Below are positions 15,048 to 26,882 of a stretch of DNA of 64,000 bases, one piece after another (within the stretch, counting starts at the first letter, position 1; the number at the start of each line of letters is the position of its first letter). Source of the stretch: Plecoglossus altivelis (Eukaryota; Chordata; Actinopteri; Osmeriformes; Plecoglossidae). The DNA lies in contig BROE01000022.1 in assembly GCA_036571765.1 (NCBI GenBank), positions 18,003,558 through 18,067,557 on the forward strand, written 5' to 3'. The translations under genes and the position numbers were made by a program. The notes under the pieces are model-generated. The model saw only the letters and a program-made list of their open reading frames with translations, was not told the origin of the DNA and did no database searches.

Positions 15048-18000
15048 CATGTGGGTGTGTGTTTGATGGCTCAGGTACCTGGCTATACCTGAGCACTACC
15101 CTAGATTACCTGTGGTCCCCACGGGGATGGGTAAACCAGTACGTGTGTTTGAGTGCAAGGTGTTTTGTGTGAGATAAAGTGCTGTGCCACAGCGGGGCGG
15201 CTGTTCTTTGTTCCGAGCCTCGTTTGGAGGCCGGAATGGCACCGCGAGGGTGTTGGGTCAGATCCAAGGCTCTGGGTATGTGAGGTAACGGCCATGTCCA
15301 TGTACGGAGGACATGGCTGCTTGATGGTGTCACAGTTGAGTCAGACCTTAATGGCAGGCGAGAGCAGAGTGTGTTCCAGCCTGGGGTTCATGTTCTTGGC
15401 AGAGCAGCAGAAGAGCAACGTTCTGTTGTCACTCCAACACAGGACTTTGTGTGTGAATTTGTCACACTTTGACACACACACACACGCACACACACGTGCA
15501 CACACACGTACACACACACACACACACACACGCGCGTGCGTGCACACACACACACACACACACACACACTCGCGCACACACACACGCAGGAGTGGATCTG
15601 TGGATCAGAAGGCCCCACCATTCTCTCTTGCTCCGCTGTCTCCTCTGATTGGTGGAGGCTGATCTGACTAGCTAGCGCTGTAGAACAGAGAAGATTCACG
15701 ATCTGTACATCCCAGCTGGCCGGTCACACCTGGCTGAGACAGGATATTATAGTGAAGAGTGTGTGTATACAGGCCTGTGAATGAGTTGGGAATGTATACA
15801 GTCTGTATGTCCTGTCTGGATGCTCACCAGATGGTTATCTGCCTAGTGTAAAGAGGGGTTCTGGAAACTCACCTTAACTTGACCCCTGGAGGGTTTCACA
15901 GATTGGATTATGGAACCCAGCCACAGTAGCCTAGTAATATCTGCGGCATGTGATGTAAATACATTGTGTTCCGCCTTATTTAATCACAGAAATCGCCCAC
16001 CTGCAATCTAATATGAAAAGGGGGTAAAAGGTTGGGAATTCAATGAGTGGTTTGTGTGTGTCGTTGTTATCTACTGATAATAGCACTTAGCACGACCACC
16101 TGCCCCCCCTCTGAGGATGACCTTTGCCCTACTCAAACATCTGGTTANNCCCCCCCCCCCTCCTGTCCTCAGGTCTGCGAAGCGGTGATGAAACAGTCTT
16201 TAACAGAAGGTCTTTGTGCGTGTCAGAAGCGGTGATGAAACAGTCTTTAACCGTCTTTAACAGAAGGTCTTTGTGCGTGTCAGCGTCTCCAAACCTGTGT
16301 GTTTGCTGTAAACCTGGGAGAGACAGGGGATCCTCCCCGTCCACAGTGAGGATAGAGGCCTCCTCTAACGAGGCAGAAACACAGAGCAGAGCTACTCACG
16401 CACACCAAGCGCCTCTTCCTTTGGGCTTCATGAACCAAAGGATAGAGACAGGAACAGGTTGGCCGCTCCTGCTTGATTGTATTTGAAAATACTTAGAGCG
16501 GTGTCAGCTCAGCGACAGGGTCATTTTAAAAAAACGACGCTCTTCTCCGCGTCGACGCGCCGATCGCCAGACTATATGATTCCAAGCGGCCCCCCCTTGA
16601 GAGATCTCTTATCCCCTCCCTCGTCTCCCCCCCCTCCCTCCCCGCAGGTGTTCAGCACCTTCTCCAACGAGGACTACGACCGCCGCAACGATGAGGTGGA
16701 CCCCGTGGCCGCGTCGGCCGAGTACGAGCTGGAGAAGAGGGTGGAGAAGATGGATGTGTTCCCCGTGGAGATCCAGAAAGGTAGGGCTCCTGCCTCAGCC
16801 TCGGTCGAACCTCTTTGTCCCAGAGCCAGCTGTAAGGTCACCGTCCTGCCACCTTCCTGTCCCCCAACAGGAGACAACGGCCTGGGCATCAGCATCATCG
16901 GGATGGGGGTAGGAGCTGATCAAGGGCTGGAGAAACTGGGCATTTTCGTGAAGACCATCACAGAGGGGGGAGCGGCCGAGAGAGACGGGAGGTGAGGTGT
17001 TTCCGAGCAGGTGCACGTAGAATATCTCGGACCCTTTTTCAAACTGGGTTGGAAGTCAGACCGGCCATGCACTCTGTTCTGCTGCAACGCTGGCTGATGT
17101 CAAAGGACGCAACTGGTTCATCTCCCCAGAGTCCTGAGACACCATTTCCAAACAACCAGTCTGTATTTATAACTTTCTGAGGCAGCGAAAAGAAAATATC
17201 TATTTCCGTTTCCCATGGAATACATCTCTGTTGTGCTGCCAGCTGGAGAGAGGGAGAGAAAAAAAGCACTTTATCTTCTAACGTTCTCCTTGAGAAGATG
17301 CCTGGAAACAAGATAGGACATTTACACCCAAGTACTCATTCCCACCTCGCTGGGGTGTCCTCTCCTCCTCAGAATCCAGGTGAACGACCAGATCGTGGAG
17401 GTGGACGGGATCAGCCTGGTGGGTGTGACCCAGCTGTTTGCTGCCACAGTGCTGAAGAACACCAAAGGCACGGTCAGGTGAGTGCAGAGTGCGTCTACCT
17501 CACACACAGCCAGCCCCTCCCTCCCCCTAGCCCCTCCCTCCCCCAGGCCCCTTCCCTCCCCCTAGCCCCTCCTTCTCCCACACCCCCTCCCTTCCCCCTC
17601 AGTCCCTCCTCCCACCTCAGTCCCTCCCTTCCCCCTCAGTCCTCCCTCCCCCAGCCCCTCCTTCCCCCTCAGTCCCCCCTCCCCCAGTCCCTCCCTCCCC
17701 CCCAGCCCCCGGCTGCAGACAACAAGGGTGTGTCAGTGATGACTTCACAACTCTCCTCAGAAGATAAGACGGGACTGTAGATATGGTGGACTTGTTCAGA
17801 GATAGAGCAGAGTTGCATATTTGTCTTGTTTTCATTGCTGATATTGTGCTTCTGCCTCAGGCCTCGGTAGAGGGCAGTCTACATGGGCCAGGGCTAGACT
17901 TCAATGATTTACCATAAGCAAATGAATCAGGCACAAACACACACACACACAGCACAAGTACTCCCAAACAGCGCCCACACAAGGAAATGTTCAACAAAAT

Positions 18001-19435
18001 AGTCAACATCCGACCAGCTGCCCCAGTGCATCGCAGCGCTGTCATTCACACGGGAGTGGAGGCCCAGTGCAGCATTCCAAGGCCGCACGCGAAGGAAATC
18101 AAACGTCCCCGCGAAGAAGGTGTCTCCCGCCTTCTGTGACCTTCTGTGCTCCCGCTCCTAACAGCTTCCTGATTGGCCGCGAGAGGCCGGGGACGCAGAG
18201 TGAGGTGGCTCGCCTCATCAGTGAGACGCTGGAGCAAGAGAAGATTCAGCTGCAGCAGCTGGAGGATCCTTACGAACAGTCCACAGAGGAGGTGAGTCCT
18301 CCAGCCCCTCCTACACTCACTCCCAGCCCCTCTCCTACACTCACCCCTAGCCCCTCTCCTACACTCACCCCTAGCCCCTCTCCTACACTCACCCCTAGCC
18401 CCTCTCTCCTGCTCTCCTCACCCCCCTACACTCACTTCCAACCCCTCCTCCTGCTCTCCTAACCCCCTACACTCACCCCCAGCCCCTCTCCTACACTCAC
18501 CCCTAGGCCCTCTCTCCTGCTCTCCTCACCCCCCTACACTCACTTCCAGCCCCTCTCTCCTGCTCTCCTAACCCCCCTACACTCACCCCCAGCCCCTCTC
18601 CTACACTCACCCCCAGTCCCCCTCTCCTGCTCTCCTCACTTCCCTACACTCACCTCCAGCCCCACTCCCCTGCTTCCTAACCCCCCTACACTCACCCCCA
18701 CCCCTCCTCTGCTCCTCCCTCCCAAACTTTTTTTTCCCCACCCCCCCCCCCCCCCCAAGTCCCCCTCCTCCTTGCTCCTCCCCCCTCCTACACTCACCCC
18801 CAGCCCCTCTCTCCTGCTCTCCTAACCCCCCTACACTCACCTCCAGCCCCTCTCCCCTGCTTCCTAACCCCCCTACACTCACCCCCACCCCTCCTCTGCT
18901 CTCCTACACTCTTCCTGGTCCCTCCCTGGCTTAGTGGTCAGCTCAGCTGAGCAGTTAGCAGTGAGTAAGCATGGTGTCATCTGGTGCTGTGTGGGAGAGA
19001 TGTGGGTGAGACCCTGGCTTGCCTGTCTGCCTGCCTGTATGTCTGGCTGTCTTTCTGACTGTCTCTGCCTGCATGTTTGGCTGTGCGTGCCTTTCTCTTC
19101 GTGCTTGTCTGGCTGCCTGCCTGTCTGTCTCTCGGTGTCTGCCTGCCTGCCCACTAGTATTGTGCAATGTTTATTTTTCAAAAGCACAAGCAACAACAGG
19201 CCTTTATTTGAGCTACTGGTATGAGCATGGTTGGTCTGCCTTTTGGCACCAAGTTTACAGGTATTAACATTCCAAAACATCCAGCTTGCCCCTATGACTT
19301 TTTCCACTAGGAAATGTTCGACTGAGCTTTCGTCTACCAGTAAACAAAGAGCTGGTGTTGGTGTGAAGACAGGGTGACATATTTTGCGGTTGGTGTGTGG
19401 ATATGCAAACCATGAGCAACAGGAGGCTTGTGTGT

Positions 19436-19493
<58 letters not shown>

Positions 19494-22400
19494 GTGGTGA
19501 TGAGTAGTGATGACTAGTCTCCCTACTGACCTTTCTACTGGCCAGCCGAGCAACACAGATATGATGAACAGATTAGAACCACACCCCTCCCCTCCCCCCT
19601 CCCTCGCAGATTTAAACTGCACTGCTGGGTGTGTCCTCTCTGACACACACACGGCACGTCATGGGTGTCGGAATGTGATTGGCTGAGTGATGTCATCCTG
19701 TGTGCGTGTGCTGTTTGACCAGGAGGAGGAAGAAGGGATACTTGGGTCCAGTTTTGGTGACATCGGGAGGTCGGCGGAGGTGCTGGACCTACCGGAGTCT
19801 GAGGCCTTGTTCATGCCCACCAACATGGACTCCTCCCAGATGGCCTTCAAGTTTAAGGAGGTATTGGCCCTGATGTCGCTGTGAGTCTCTCTGCTGACGT
19901 TCCTAAGGTGGTGTGTCATGACTCTGAAACTGCTTCTTCACAGCTCCAGCTCAAAAACAACATGGCCGCTTCGGAGATCAACCAACTGAAGGAGAAGGTA
20001 CGTAGGTCAGCAAGCACTGCCCCCCGGTGGCTTGGAGCACAGACGGGAGGCCACGTCAGAGGGGTTGTTCACAAAGAAGCCGTTGGCACGAGTTGAGGGG
20101 ATTTTAGAGGTGTTGTACGTGTCGCCATGACCCTGAGACACGCCCTCTTCCACAGCTGATGGTATCAGAGGAGGACCAGGCCAGCAGGAGGGCCAGGGAG
20201 GCGGAGCTGGAGAGGAGGGCGGAGGAGAGCGGGGAGAAGGTGGCCACACTGGAGAAGTACTGGCTGGAGGCCCAGGGCCTGTGCAAGACCCTCAAGGAGC
20301 AGCTGACTGATGCACAGAGCCAGCAGGAGGCTCTGGATAAGAAGTACAACAAGGCCAAGAAGCTCTTGAAGGACTACCAGCAGAAGTGAGTTCCTCCAGG
20401 TTCAGCCTGGACCGCTCCGTCCGTACTGCCTGCTAACTCAGTGTTGACATGCCTCCTATCTTACATGACGAGCTTATAAGTTGGCATCTGCTCCAGGCAC
20501 TTCATCTAAGGTGCCGCTTGGATGCCAGCGTTGCCCAGTTATGGTGTAAGATGTTGCTACTCTAATCCATTAATTGAAGAGGATTTGAAAACCTGCAATC
20601 TCATGATCTCCAGTCAAATACTCTTGCCTCTGATCTACTCCCTCCCCAGACTTAGATGCTGATTATCTGTGACTTTACTCTCCAGGGAGATTGACTTTGT
20701 GAAGAAGGAGGAGGAGCTGAAGAAAGTTCTGGAAGAGAAGGACAAGTGGTACAAGGACCAGCTTAACACGCTGCAGCAGAGGGTAAGGTTAGAGGAGACT
20801 GGTCAAGGGCGCAGGAGGGAGGAGCCTGGCAGGAGGAGGGAGGGGCCTCTGAGGACAGGAGGGAGGAGCCTGGCAGCAAGAGGGAGGGGCCAGACGACAG
20901 GAGGGAGGAGCCTGACCGTAGCTGTTGTGCCTCGTCCACAGCTAGCTCGTCTGGAGTCCCGGGGGCTGGAGGCTGAGGGCGGGGAGTCCGACCTAGGGGC
21001 TGCAGAGGGGGGGAAGAGAAGCAGCCAGGGCAGCGAAGACCCTGCACAGACTCCTGACCCTCCAGGTAACACACTGTCATCAAATGTAAAGTGGGAAGGA
21101 TTAACGCATGCTAGTCCTTGGTTACTCCCACACCAGTCTGTTGTTTGTGGCTTGGAGCCAGTGAACTTCAGTGGAAATGCTAGCAGACTAGAGAACATGT
21201 TTCTTCAGCCTAGTGTTGTTGGTTGTTGTTGTTGGTGTGTTGATATTCGTTTTCTATGAGAATTAAACTGTTGGCCAATGTGTTACATGAACGTTTGCTT
21301 AAAAAAATTGTTTACATTACGTCACTGTTGCCTTGCCTTGTCATAAGAATTCCATTGTCCAGAAGGCCCTGTGTCAGTCCAGTGATGACATTTATGTCAG
21401 CTAGTCTCTCTCTGACCTCTGTGCCTGTGGCATCCTGCTTCACTTCCTCTCAGAAGCCGACTGGAGCGAGCTGGTCCCTGAGACAGAACGCCTGGACACC
21501 AGCGCTCACAGAGCCAAGGCACAGCTGGCCCAGATGTCCCGGCGCCAGCGCCCGTCCCGGAACAAGCTGAAGGAGAACCTCGGCGCGTCGCCGTGCCAGC
21601 CGCAGGTGAGCCCGCCACTCTCCTGCCATTGGTCGCACGCTTCCCGACGCCCCTGTGACAGCGTCAGTCTCCTTCACTCTCCGCACGCTTCTCCACACTC
21701 CCTGCTTGGTCTTCTGACCTGCGTGTGACCCTCCCCCTCGTCTCTCCCAGGATCCCACAGAGGAGGAGGATGAAGAGGAGGAAGAGGAGGAGGTGGAGCA
21801 GGAGGAGATGGAGCAGGAGTCTGCCAGGAGGAGGAGGTCCATCCAGGAGAGCCTCTCCCTGCCCGTCCCCACCTGCTACCACGGCAACGGCCAGAAGGAG
21901 GAGCCGCTGGCGGCGGGCGAGCGATCCACGAGCAGGGCGGAGCTCTCCAGCAGCCCCTCCCTGCCCCCGTCCCAGCGTGACAGTGGGGGCAGCGGGGGGA
22001 GCCCCTCCCTGTCCCCCCCTAAAGACGCTTCCTCACCTCAGTCCGGCTTCCTGAGGAACGCCAAGAAGAGAGAGTCCAAGAGCAAAGGCAAGGAGCTCAA
22101 AGGTGCTGTAGGCCTGCTCGCCCAGTCAACTACCACACAGTTCACTCTCTGTACAGTCTGTGCACAGCTCCAATATTTACATTCTGCTGACACAGGAAGT
22201 CCACATCATGTTCCACAGAGCCCTCTACTGGTCATCTGTAGTCTTGCCAGTTGATTTCTCTGTCCGTGGTGTCATGGTGTCTGTAAATGCTTCTGTTCCA
22301 GATGAAGGCAACGAGAGCGCATCGGCAGGAAAGACAAAGCGACGATTCCCTGATTTTGGGTGAGTGAGACTTCTCTCTCTTTCTGGTGTCTCTGACTGGG

Positions 22401-25400
22401 TTCGTCTCGTGTGACGTGAGTCTTTAAACCCCCCAGGGGCCTCAGGAAGTCTGGAGGCAAGGGGAAGAAACACGACAAGGAGACTGTGAGGTCGTCTCTG
22501 GACAGCAGGTACTGTGATACTGAGGCTCAGACCACTTCACCTGCTTACTGATCGTCTAGGACTGACATGACCTGTGTGTGTCTCGGTTCCTCTCCTCCTT
22601 CCTCGGTTCCTCTCCTCCTTCCTCGGTTCCTCTCCTCCTTCTCCGGTTCCTCTCCTCCTTCCTCGGTTCCTCTCCTCCTTCCTCGGTTCCTCTCTTCCTT
22701 CCTCGGTTCGTCTCCAGGGGTTCCCGGGGGTCTGCAGAGCTGCTGGAGGAGTCCGGGGGGAACCTGTCCCCCTCTGACTCCATGAGCTCCATCCCCACCT
22801 GCATGCCCTTCTCCTGGTTCGGTGACAAGGACAGAGACAAGGACAGGGAGCCCTCGTCCTCCAGTAGCAGCCTGCCGTACACAGCCACTGAGACCAGCAG
22901 CGTACAGAGCCAGGACCGCAAGAACAAGGTGGGGACACACACACACTCACACACACACACACACGCTCACACTCACACACACAGGCACTCACACAGGCAC
23001 AGACACACACAGGCACTCACACAGGCACACACACACAGGCACTCACACACACATGCACTCACACAGGTACACTGACACACACACTCACACAGGTACACAC
23101 AGGCACACACACACTCACACTCACACAGGCACTCACACAGGCACACTGACACACACGCACTCACACAGGCACACTTACACACACACACTCACACAGGTAC
23201 GCTGACACACTCGCACACACACACAGGCACACTCACGCAGGCACACACACACACATTCACACAGGCACACACCATGGCACCAACACAGGGTCAGTTCAAC
23301 ACTAAGGGAATATCAAATGAACACACACACTACTACAGGTACACCTCTCGATTGTAGACACACCACCAACGACGACACACAACAGTGCCAAAGAAGTAAT
23401 ATAGATTATATTAAGGAGGCTTTTGAATTGGCCCACCCGCCTCCATTTGTAGTGGTTCTACTCAATTAGTTTATATTAGGGACAGTGTTTAGTGTCTTCA
23501 GAATACCATTAACGCTTACACGAGGAAGCACGGATTCAGCTGGCTTCTACAAATTTTTTGTCACCACGGAGCGAGAGCGAGTAGATGAGGTATACAAAAT
23601 AAATGTTAATGCTTGTCCAGGCAGCTTTAGTGCATTCTATTCTGAAGAAGTTGAGTGCTCATTCAGAATGGATAGGGAAATGCCCCATTGACTGACCTGC
23701 GGTGTCCTTCCTCACTTGCTAGGACAAACTCTCCTAATGAGTCCGTCGTATGGGCAAACGACTTTTGAGTCTATAAGTGTATTACTTTGATCAAAATGAA
23801 ATATGCTCTCGGTTTTAATGATTATGCATCCAACTTGTACAGATGTTCAAGGTTTTTATTGGGAAAGTATTGAATAGTTAGGATAAAACTGAATGCTTGT
23901 TAAGTCAGGGTGAGGGTGCCTTGGTCTTGCCAATGTCTCCTGCAGAAGTCTAGGCAGAGAGACAGAGACTAGGTACGACAGACCCAGGCCAGGCACGGCC
24001 AGACAGGCAGGCACAGGCAAGGCAGGCACGGCAGGCAGGCAGGCAGGCATGCAGGCAGGGCAGGCAGGCAGACAGACAGACAGCGCACAGGCAGAAGCAG
24101 ACAGACAGTTTATCTGACAGGCATCACTGGGCGAGGGCGTCAGGGCAGTCAAGATCGAGACAGACAGACATGACAGATCAGACAGGCAAGTCGCAAGGCC
24201 AGAGCAGACGAACAGGCAAGCTTTTTACGCGCAGACAGACCAGGACAGCACAGAACAGACACGCACAGGACGAGGACAGACAGACATAGCAGCCAGCTTT
24301 TCACTATAATTAAGAGTGTAGCTTCAGTGTTCAGTCGTCTGTGGCTGCTAGGACTGTGTGTGTCTTAGTGCAGTACAAGGAAACACGTGGACATCTCCTC
24401 ACTAACAGTCCTTCTTTCAAACAGACAAATCTGTCCTGGTCTTCTTTATTCAGTCGCTCGTTAGATTTGGTACAGCAGAATGGGGATTGTTATGACTTTT
24501 TTCTTCTTCCCCCAACATCCGTCTGCTAGAGCTTGTCCTAACATAGAGCTTATTAGCTAACATCGCCGTTCTGTTCACGTTTGATTTTGCCCTTAATAGT
24601 TACCCCATTCTCAATAGACACATAAATACAGAAACAATTTATTTTTTTGGTGTATTTTAGTTGAGCCTCGTTGTGAATGTGGTAGCTGGCTTAAGAGACT
24701 CACATTAAGAACAGAAATCTTTACTGTTTGCTATACCTTATATTATGGTACACATAAAAATCTGATTAAGTTTATACACATTAAAGCCCTGCGACTTGTT
24801 GGCCCCGGTCCAGGGTGTACTACGGCCCGAAGTTCCTGGGTCAGGCTCCAGTGACCTGTGACCTGTGACCCCTAACAGGAACAAGCCTCACTGCCATCCC
24901 TACCAGGGACTAGCAGGAGTCAAAATGAATGAACATGTATTTCAATGTTTAATTTGAAGACAATACATTCTATTTGGCATTTAACAGTCTGATCTTAATG
25001 CATTACCACATATTTAACAGTCTGATCTTAATGCATTGCCACATCCTTCTGGTTGTGTTAGTGTTGCTTTAGTAGACTTGTGAGATGATGAATCCCTGAT
25101 AGTCGTAGAAGTAGTTTTGTCCTGTGTTTGATGTTCTTGTGAAAAGTGATTTATGTCCCCGTGGGTTTTAACAATGTCTAGTGACGCGACGGGAAATCCT
25201 GTTAAACACCCACCCCCCGTTGTGAAAATTGGGACTAGCTAAAATCAATCTGGATTCATAGGGTCATCCCATGACACTGTAGAAACAATCTGCACTGTCA
25301 TGAATCACGTTCAACAAGTGGCTTGTCCCTGTCCCCCTCTAACCTGTCCCACACCGTCACCTGCTGCTGCCTAGGTAACGCGTCCAATGTCTCTACCTGT

Positions 25401-26882
25401 TCCAGAGCTTGTCAGTCATAGATGACTCTAACCCTGCCAGCCCCAGGTCAGACATCTCAGGGTTAGTGACCGAGCCCAATCTGTCTGGGCGCTCGCACAC
25501 TTTAATCTTCTCTTCCAACGAGGTGAGTGCTCTCCTTTTGTTCCAGGGCCACGGAGGGGAGTGTGTGTGTGAGTGAGTGTGTGAGAGAGTGTGTGTGTGA
25601 GAGAGTGTGTGTGTGAGAGAGTGTGTGTGTGTGAGAGTGTGAGTGTGAGTGTGTGTGTGTGTGTGAGTGTGTGTGTGTGTGTGTGTATCCTAAAGTATGC
25701 TCTGCTGGTTAGAGAGCCCCCTAGTGGCCACGATGGGCACACTCGTGGATGGCTAGCTGAGGATGTTGCATGCGTGATGGGCTGTGCTGTTGAGGTGGTA
25801 GTGCAGCGCTATTGACCTCAGCTGTCTTGTGAGGAGCACTTTAGAGCCATCTGTCAGGGGGAAGGTCAGTGTTGGGGTCTGGTCAGTTAGCTTTGGCTGC
25901 ACCGGTGCCTGAGATCAACGTTAACTGGTTGGGCTTCATCCACCTGCGGTTTCTGTATTCGTGCGGATGTGTGTTTTTTCCGTCTGGTTATACGAATGTT
26001 TAGTGTTTGCTGGTAACTGCAGTTGCCTGGACATGCTGCCCCTGCATGTTCTGTTGAGCTGAAAGGCTGTTAGCGAACACGCTAGACTAGTGCGCATGGC
26101 TTTGGAAACCTTCGCTGGACACTTTAGCCTTTTATTAGGATTACGGCATGTACCGAAACGATTGATCACTACATCCTCAAATATGGTGTTTATTGTAATG
26201 CTCTGATTAACTTTAAAATGAACCTTCTGTGTCTGATGTAAAGGACCCATGTTTGGATAGCTGTTCAAGTCCGACTCCTCTTCTGAGATGTGTTGATGTG
26301 TTGATGTGGTCTGACTGCTTGTTTCTCTTCCTACTCTGAAGACTCTGGACGATGAGCCGGTGCCCACAGGGAAGGACTACCAGTGGCAGAACCGCCCCGT
26401 CTCTGATTGGACCAATCAGCAAGTCTGCCACTGGCTGATGGGCATGAACATGGACCAATACACTCCTGAATTCACGGTCAAGGGGGTAGACGGCCAACAG
26501 CTCATGCACCTGGACAGCGACAAGTTAAAGGTAAAGTCGGAGCTAATGGTGAACTGTTAAAGTAGCTGCAACGTGATGTTTACGTACAGTAGAATCAGCC
26601 AAGAATAACCTTGAATCAGACAGCTTGTCTCTACAGACATTTTCTCAAACAAACTCAATCTACTTTAAAACAACTTTTAATAGTGATGTGTCAGATGCCA
26701 TTAATAAAATACCAAGTGATTGAAAAGTGTGAATGGAGGGACGTTCAGTGCAGCGTGTTGATTGGTCGGTTCCCTCCCAGGCGCTGGGTGTGTCGAGCCA
26801 GAGCGATCGCTCCTACCTCAAGAGAGAGCTCAAGGAGATGATGGATCCGCCCAGGACAAGCGGCAGAAGCAGAGAGGGATAA
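4412..26882 (+). CDS. ppp1r9a: neurabin-1 (PP1 regulatory subunit 9A), 18 coding exons
   Basis: Actin-binding scaffold that targets protein phosphatase 1 to dendritic spines and cell cortex. Exons: 4412-6289, 16648-16780, 16871-16991, 17373-17477, 18165-18291, 19723-19860, 19944-19997, 20156-20385, 20686-20782, 20942-21065, 21454-21605, 21751-22102, 22302-22359, 22437-22508, 22718-22928, 25406-25522, 26342-26530, 26781-26882. All joins keep frame (about 1419 aa). Seen: the neurabin start region (ERTLRSASPHRNAY, then NRVNKIKNIF) for F-actin binding; acidic stretch; PP1 RVxF motif KIKF at residues 617-620; PDZ at about 668-752; coiled coil at about 835-961; SAM from about 1340. The SAM domain separates it from spinophilin (PPP1R9B). 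The start ATG matches the family N-terminus. The last exon is uncertain: the frame stops at 26880, earlier than the mammalian basic tail. Zebrafish has ppp1r9al duplicates, so the ohnolog is unresolved. Confidence 0.93.
10538..10918 (+). repeat. CT-rich microsatellite (CTCTCT with CTGT block)
   Basis: Nearly pure pyrimidine on the plus strand, made of CT, CTTT and TCTG units, with a clean CTGT block at about 10796-10836. It produces long Ser/Leu reading frames on the plus strand and Arg/Glu frames on the minus strand; these are composition artefacts, not genes. It lies inside neurabin intron 1. Confidence 0.95.
11188..11760 (+). repeat. compound CAGA minisatellite/microsatellite
   Basis: A 0.57-kb array of CAGACAGACAGACACAGG, CAGATACAGACAGA and GATAGATAGA blocks in irregular order. 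The CAGACAGA core alternates with CAGGCAGA and GATA runs, suggesting a higher-order unit of about 50-100 bp that has slipped repeatedly. It lies in neurabin intron 1, about 270 bp after the CT-rich array, which has the reverse-complement TCTG motif in its centre. Confidence 0.93.
12637..12717 (+). repeat. (TG)n microsatellite with TGTGGG tail
   Basis: About 24 TG dinucleotides followed by three GGGTGT units. It lies in neurabin intron 1. Confidence 0.95.
14352..14490 (+). repeat. 53-bp tandem repeat, about 2.6 copies
   Basis: The block ATCCCCTTCCCTCAGACATG followed by GATGGGTTAGAGGCCCCATC and TATATGGGG recurs nearly perfectly, starting near 14360, 14410 and 14458. It is a short young duplication in neurabin intron 1 with no coding meaning evident. 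Confidence 0.85.
14940..15062 (+). repeat. (TG)n/(TGCG)n microsatellite
   Basis: TG dinucleotides flank a central GTGC/GCGC block (about 14972-15010). Alternating purine-pyrimidine sequence over about 120 bp is a classical Z-DNA-prone tract. It lies in neurabin intron 1. Confidence 0.93.
15472..15588 (+). repeat. (AC)n/(GC) microsatellite
   Basis: Interrupted AC repeat with CGCG and GTGC interruptions, another alternating purine-pyrimidine tract. It lies in neurabin intron 1, about 1 kb before exon 2. Confidence 0.93.
17500..17712 (+). repeat. C-rich CCCCTCCCTCCCCC tract in neurabin intron 4
   Basis: It begins about 20 bp after the exon 4 donor (17478) and consists of repeated CCCCTCC, CCCCCAG and CCCCTAG words. 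Many CCC runs separated by one to seven bases make the complementary strand a strong G-quadruplex candidate. It contains many CAG acceptor-like trinucleotides but no exon. Confidence 0.85.
18292..18905 (+). repeat. CT/CA-rich minisatellite in neurabin intron 5
   Basis: It starts at the exon 5 donor (GTGAGT at 18292). Words such as CCCCTCTCCTACACTCACCC and CTCTCCTGCTCTCCTCACC alternate for about 600 bp, with a T8-C-run interruption at 18728-18757 that includes 16 consecutive C. Individual copies are 20-50 bp and heavily rearranged. No exon is visible inside. Confidence 0.85.
19429..19490 (+). repeat. (TG)n microsatellite
   Basis: About 29 near-perfect TG dinucleotides in neurabin intron 5, about 230 bp before exon 6. 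Confidence 0.95.
22587..22712 (+). repeat. 20-bp CT-rich tandem repeat abutting a neurabin splice acceptor
   Basis: About six copies of CCTCGGTTCCTCTCCTCCTT run directly into the acceptor TCTCCAG (ending 22717) of exon 15. The repeat therefore forms the polypyrimidine tract and branch-point neighbourhood of that exon. Confidence 0.9.
22933..23275 (+). repeat. (CA)n array with CACACAGGCACTCA variant, just after a neurabin donor
   Basis: It starts four bases after the exon 15 donor (GTGGGG at 22929). It is made of CACACA, CACTCACACAGG and GGCACAC units for about 340 bp. It is intronic and non-coding. Confidence 0.92.
23276..25405 (+). other. neurabin intron 15, remainder
   Basis: AT-rich unique DNA with a decayed GGCA/CAGA repeat at about 23985-24300 and a 35-bp duplication (AACAGTCTGATCTTAATGCA near 24984 and 25018). 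No exon was recognised between the donor at 22929 and the acceptor ending at 25405. Confidence 0.6.
23985..24300 (+). repeat. degenerating GGCA/CAGA tetranucleotide tract
   Basis: The core at about 24020-24115 is a recognisable GGCA then CAGA repeat. To the right it becomes progressively irregular (AGGACAGCACAGAACAGACA and similar) before unique sequence resumes. This is an old or badly resolved microsatellite in neurabin intron 15. Confidence 0.8.
25558..25687 (+). repeat. (TG)n/(AG) microsatellite
   Basis: GTGTGTGTGAGAGAGT-type units begin about 35 bp after the exon 16 donor (25523). The tract is non-coding. Confidence 0.92.

Larger units (their letters stand above)
6290..16647 (+). other. 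neurabin intron 1, 10.4 kb, repeat-rich, no gene
   Basis: Bounded by donor GTAAGC at 6290 and acceptor CCCGCAG ending at 16647. It contains no exon I can support. Contents: short AC repeat (about 7479-7505), CT-rich array (10538-10918), CAGA-type array (11188-11760), TG array (12637-12717), a 3-copy repeat near 14352-14490, TG/CG array (14940-15062), AC array (15472-15588), a two-base ambiguity (16148-16149) and a 60-90-bp imperfect tandem duplication (about 16180-16280). The rest looks like unique intronic DNA. Regulatory elements for a neural gene are possible but none is recognisable by eye. Confidence 0.7.

Noticed and set aside
23725..23765. Hammerhead-ribozyme-like CTAATGAGTCCG
   Set aside because: The second conserved GAAA box and matching stems are missing. 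A similar TTGATGAGTCCG near 3228 also lacks them.
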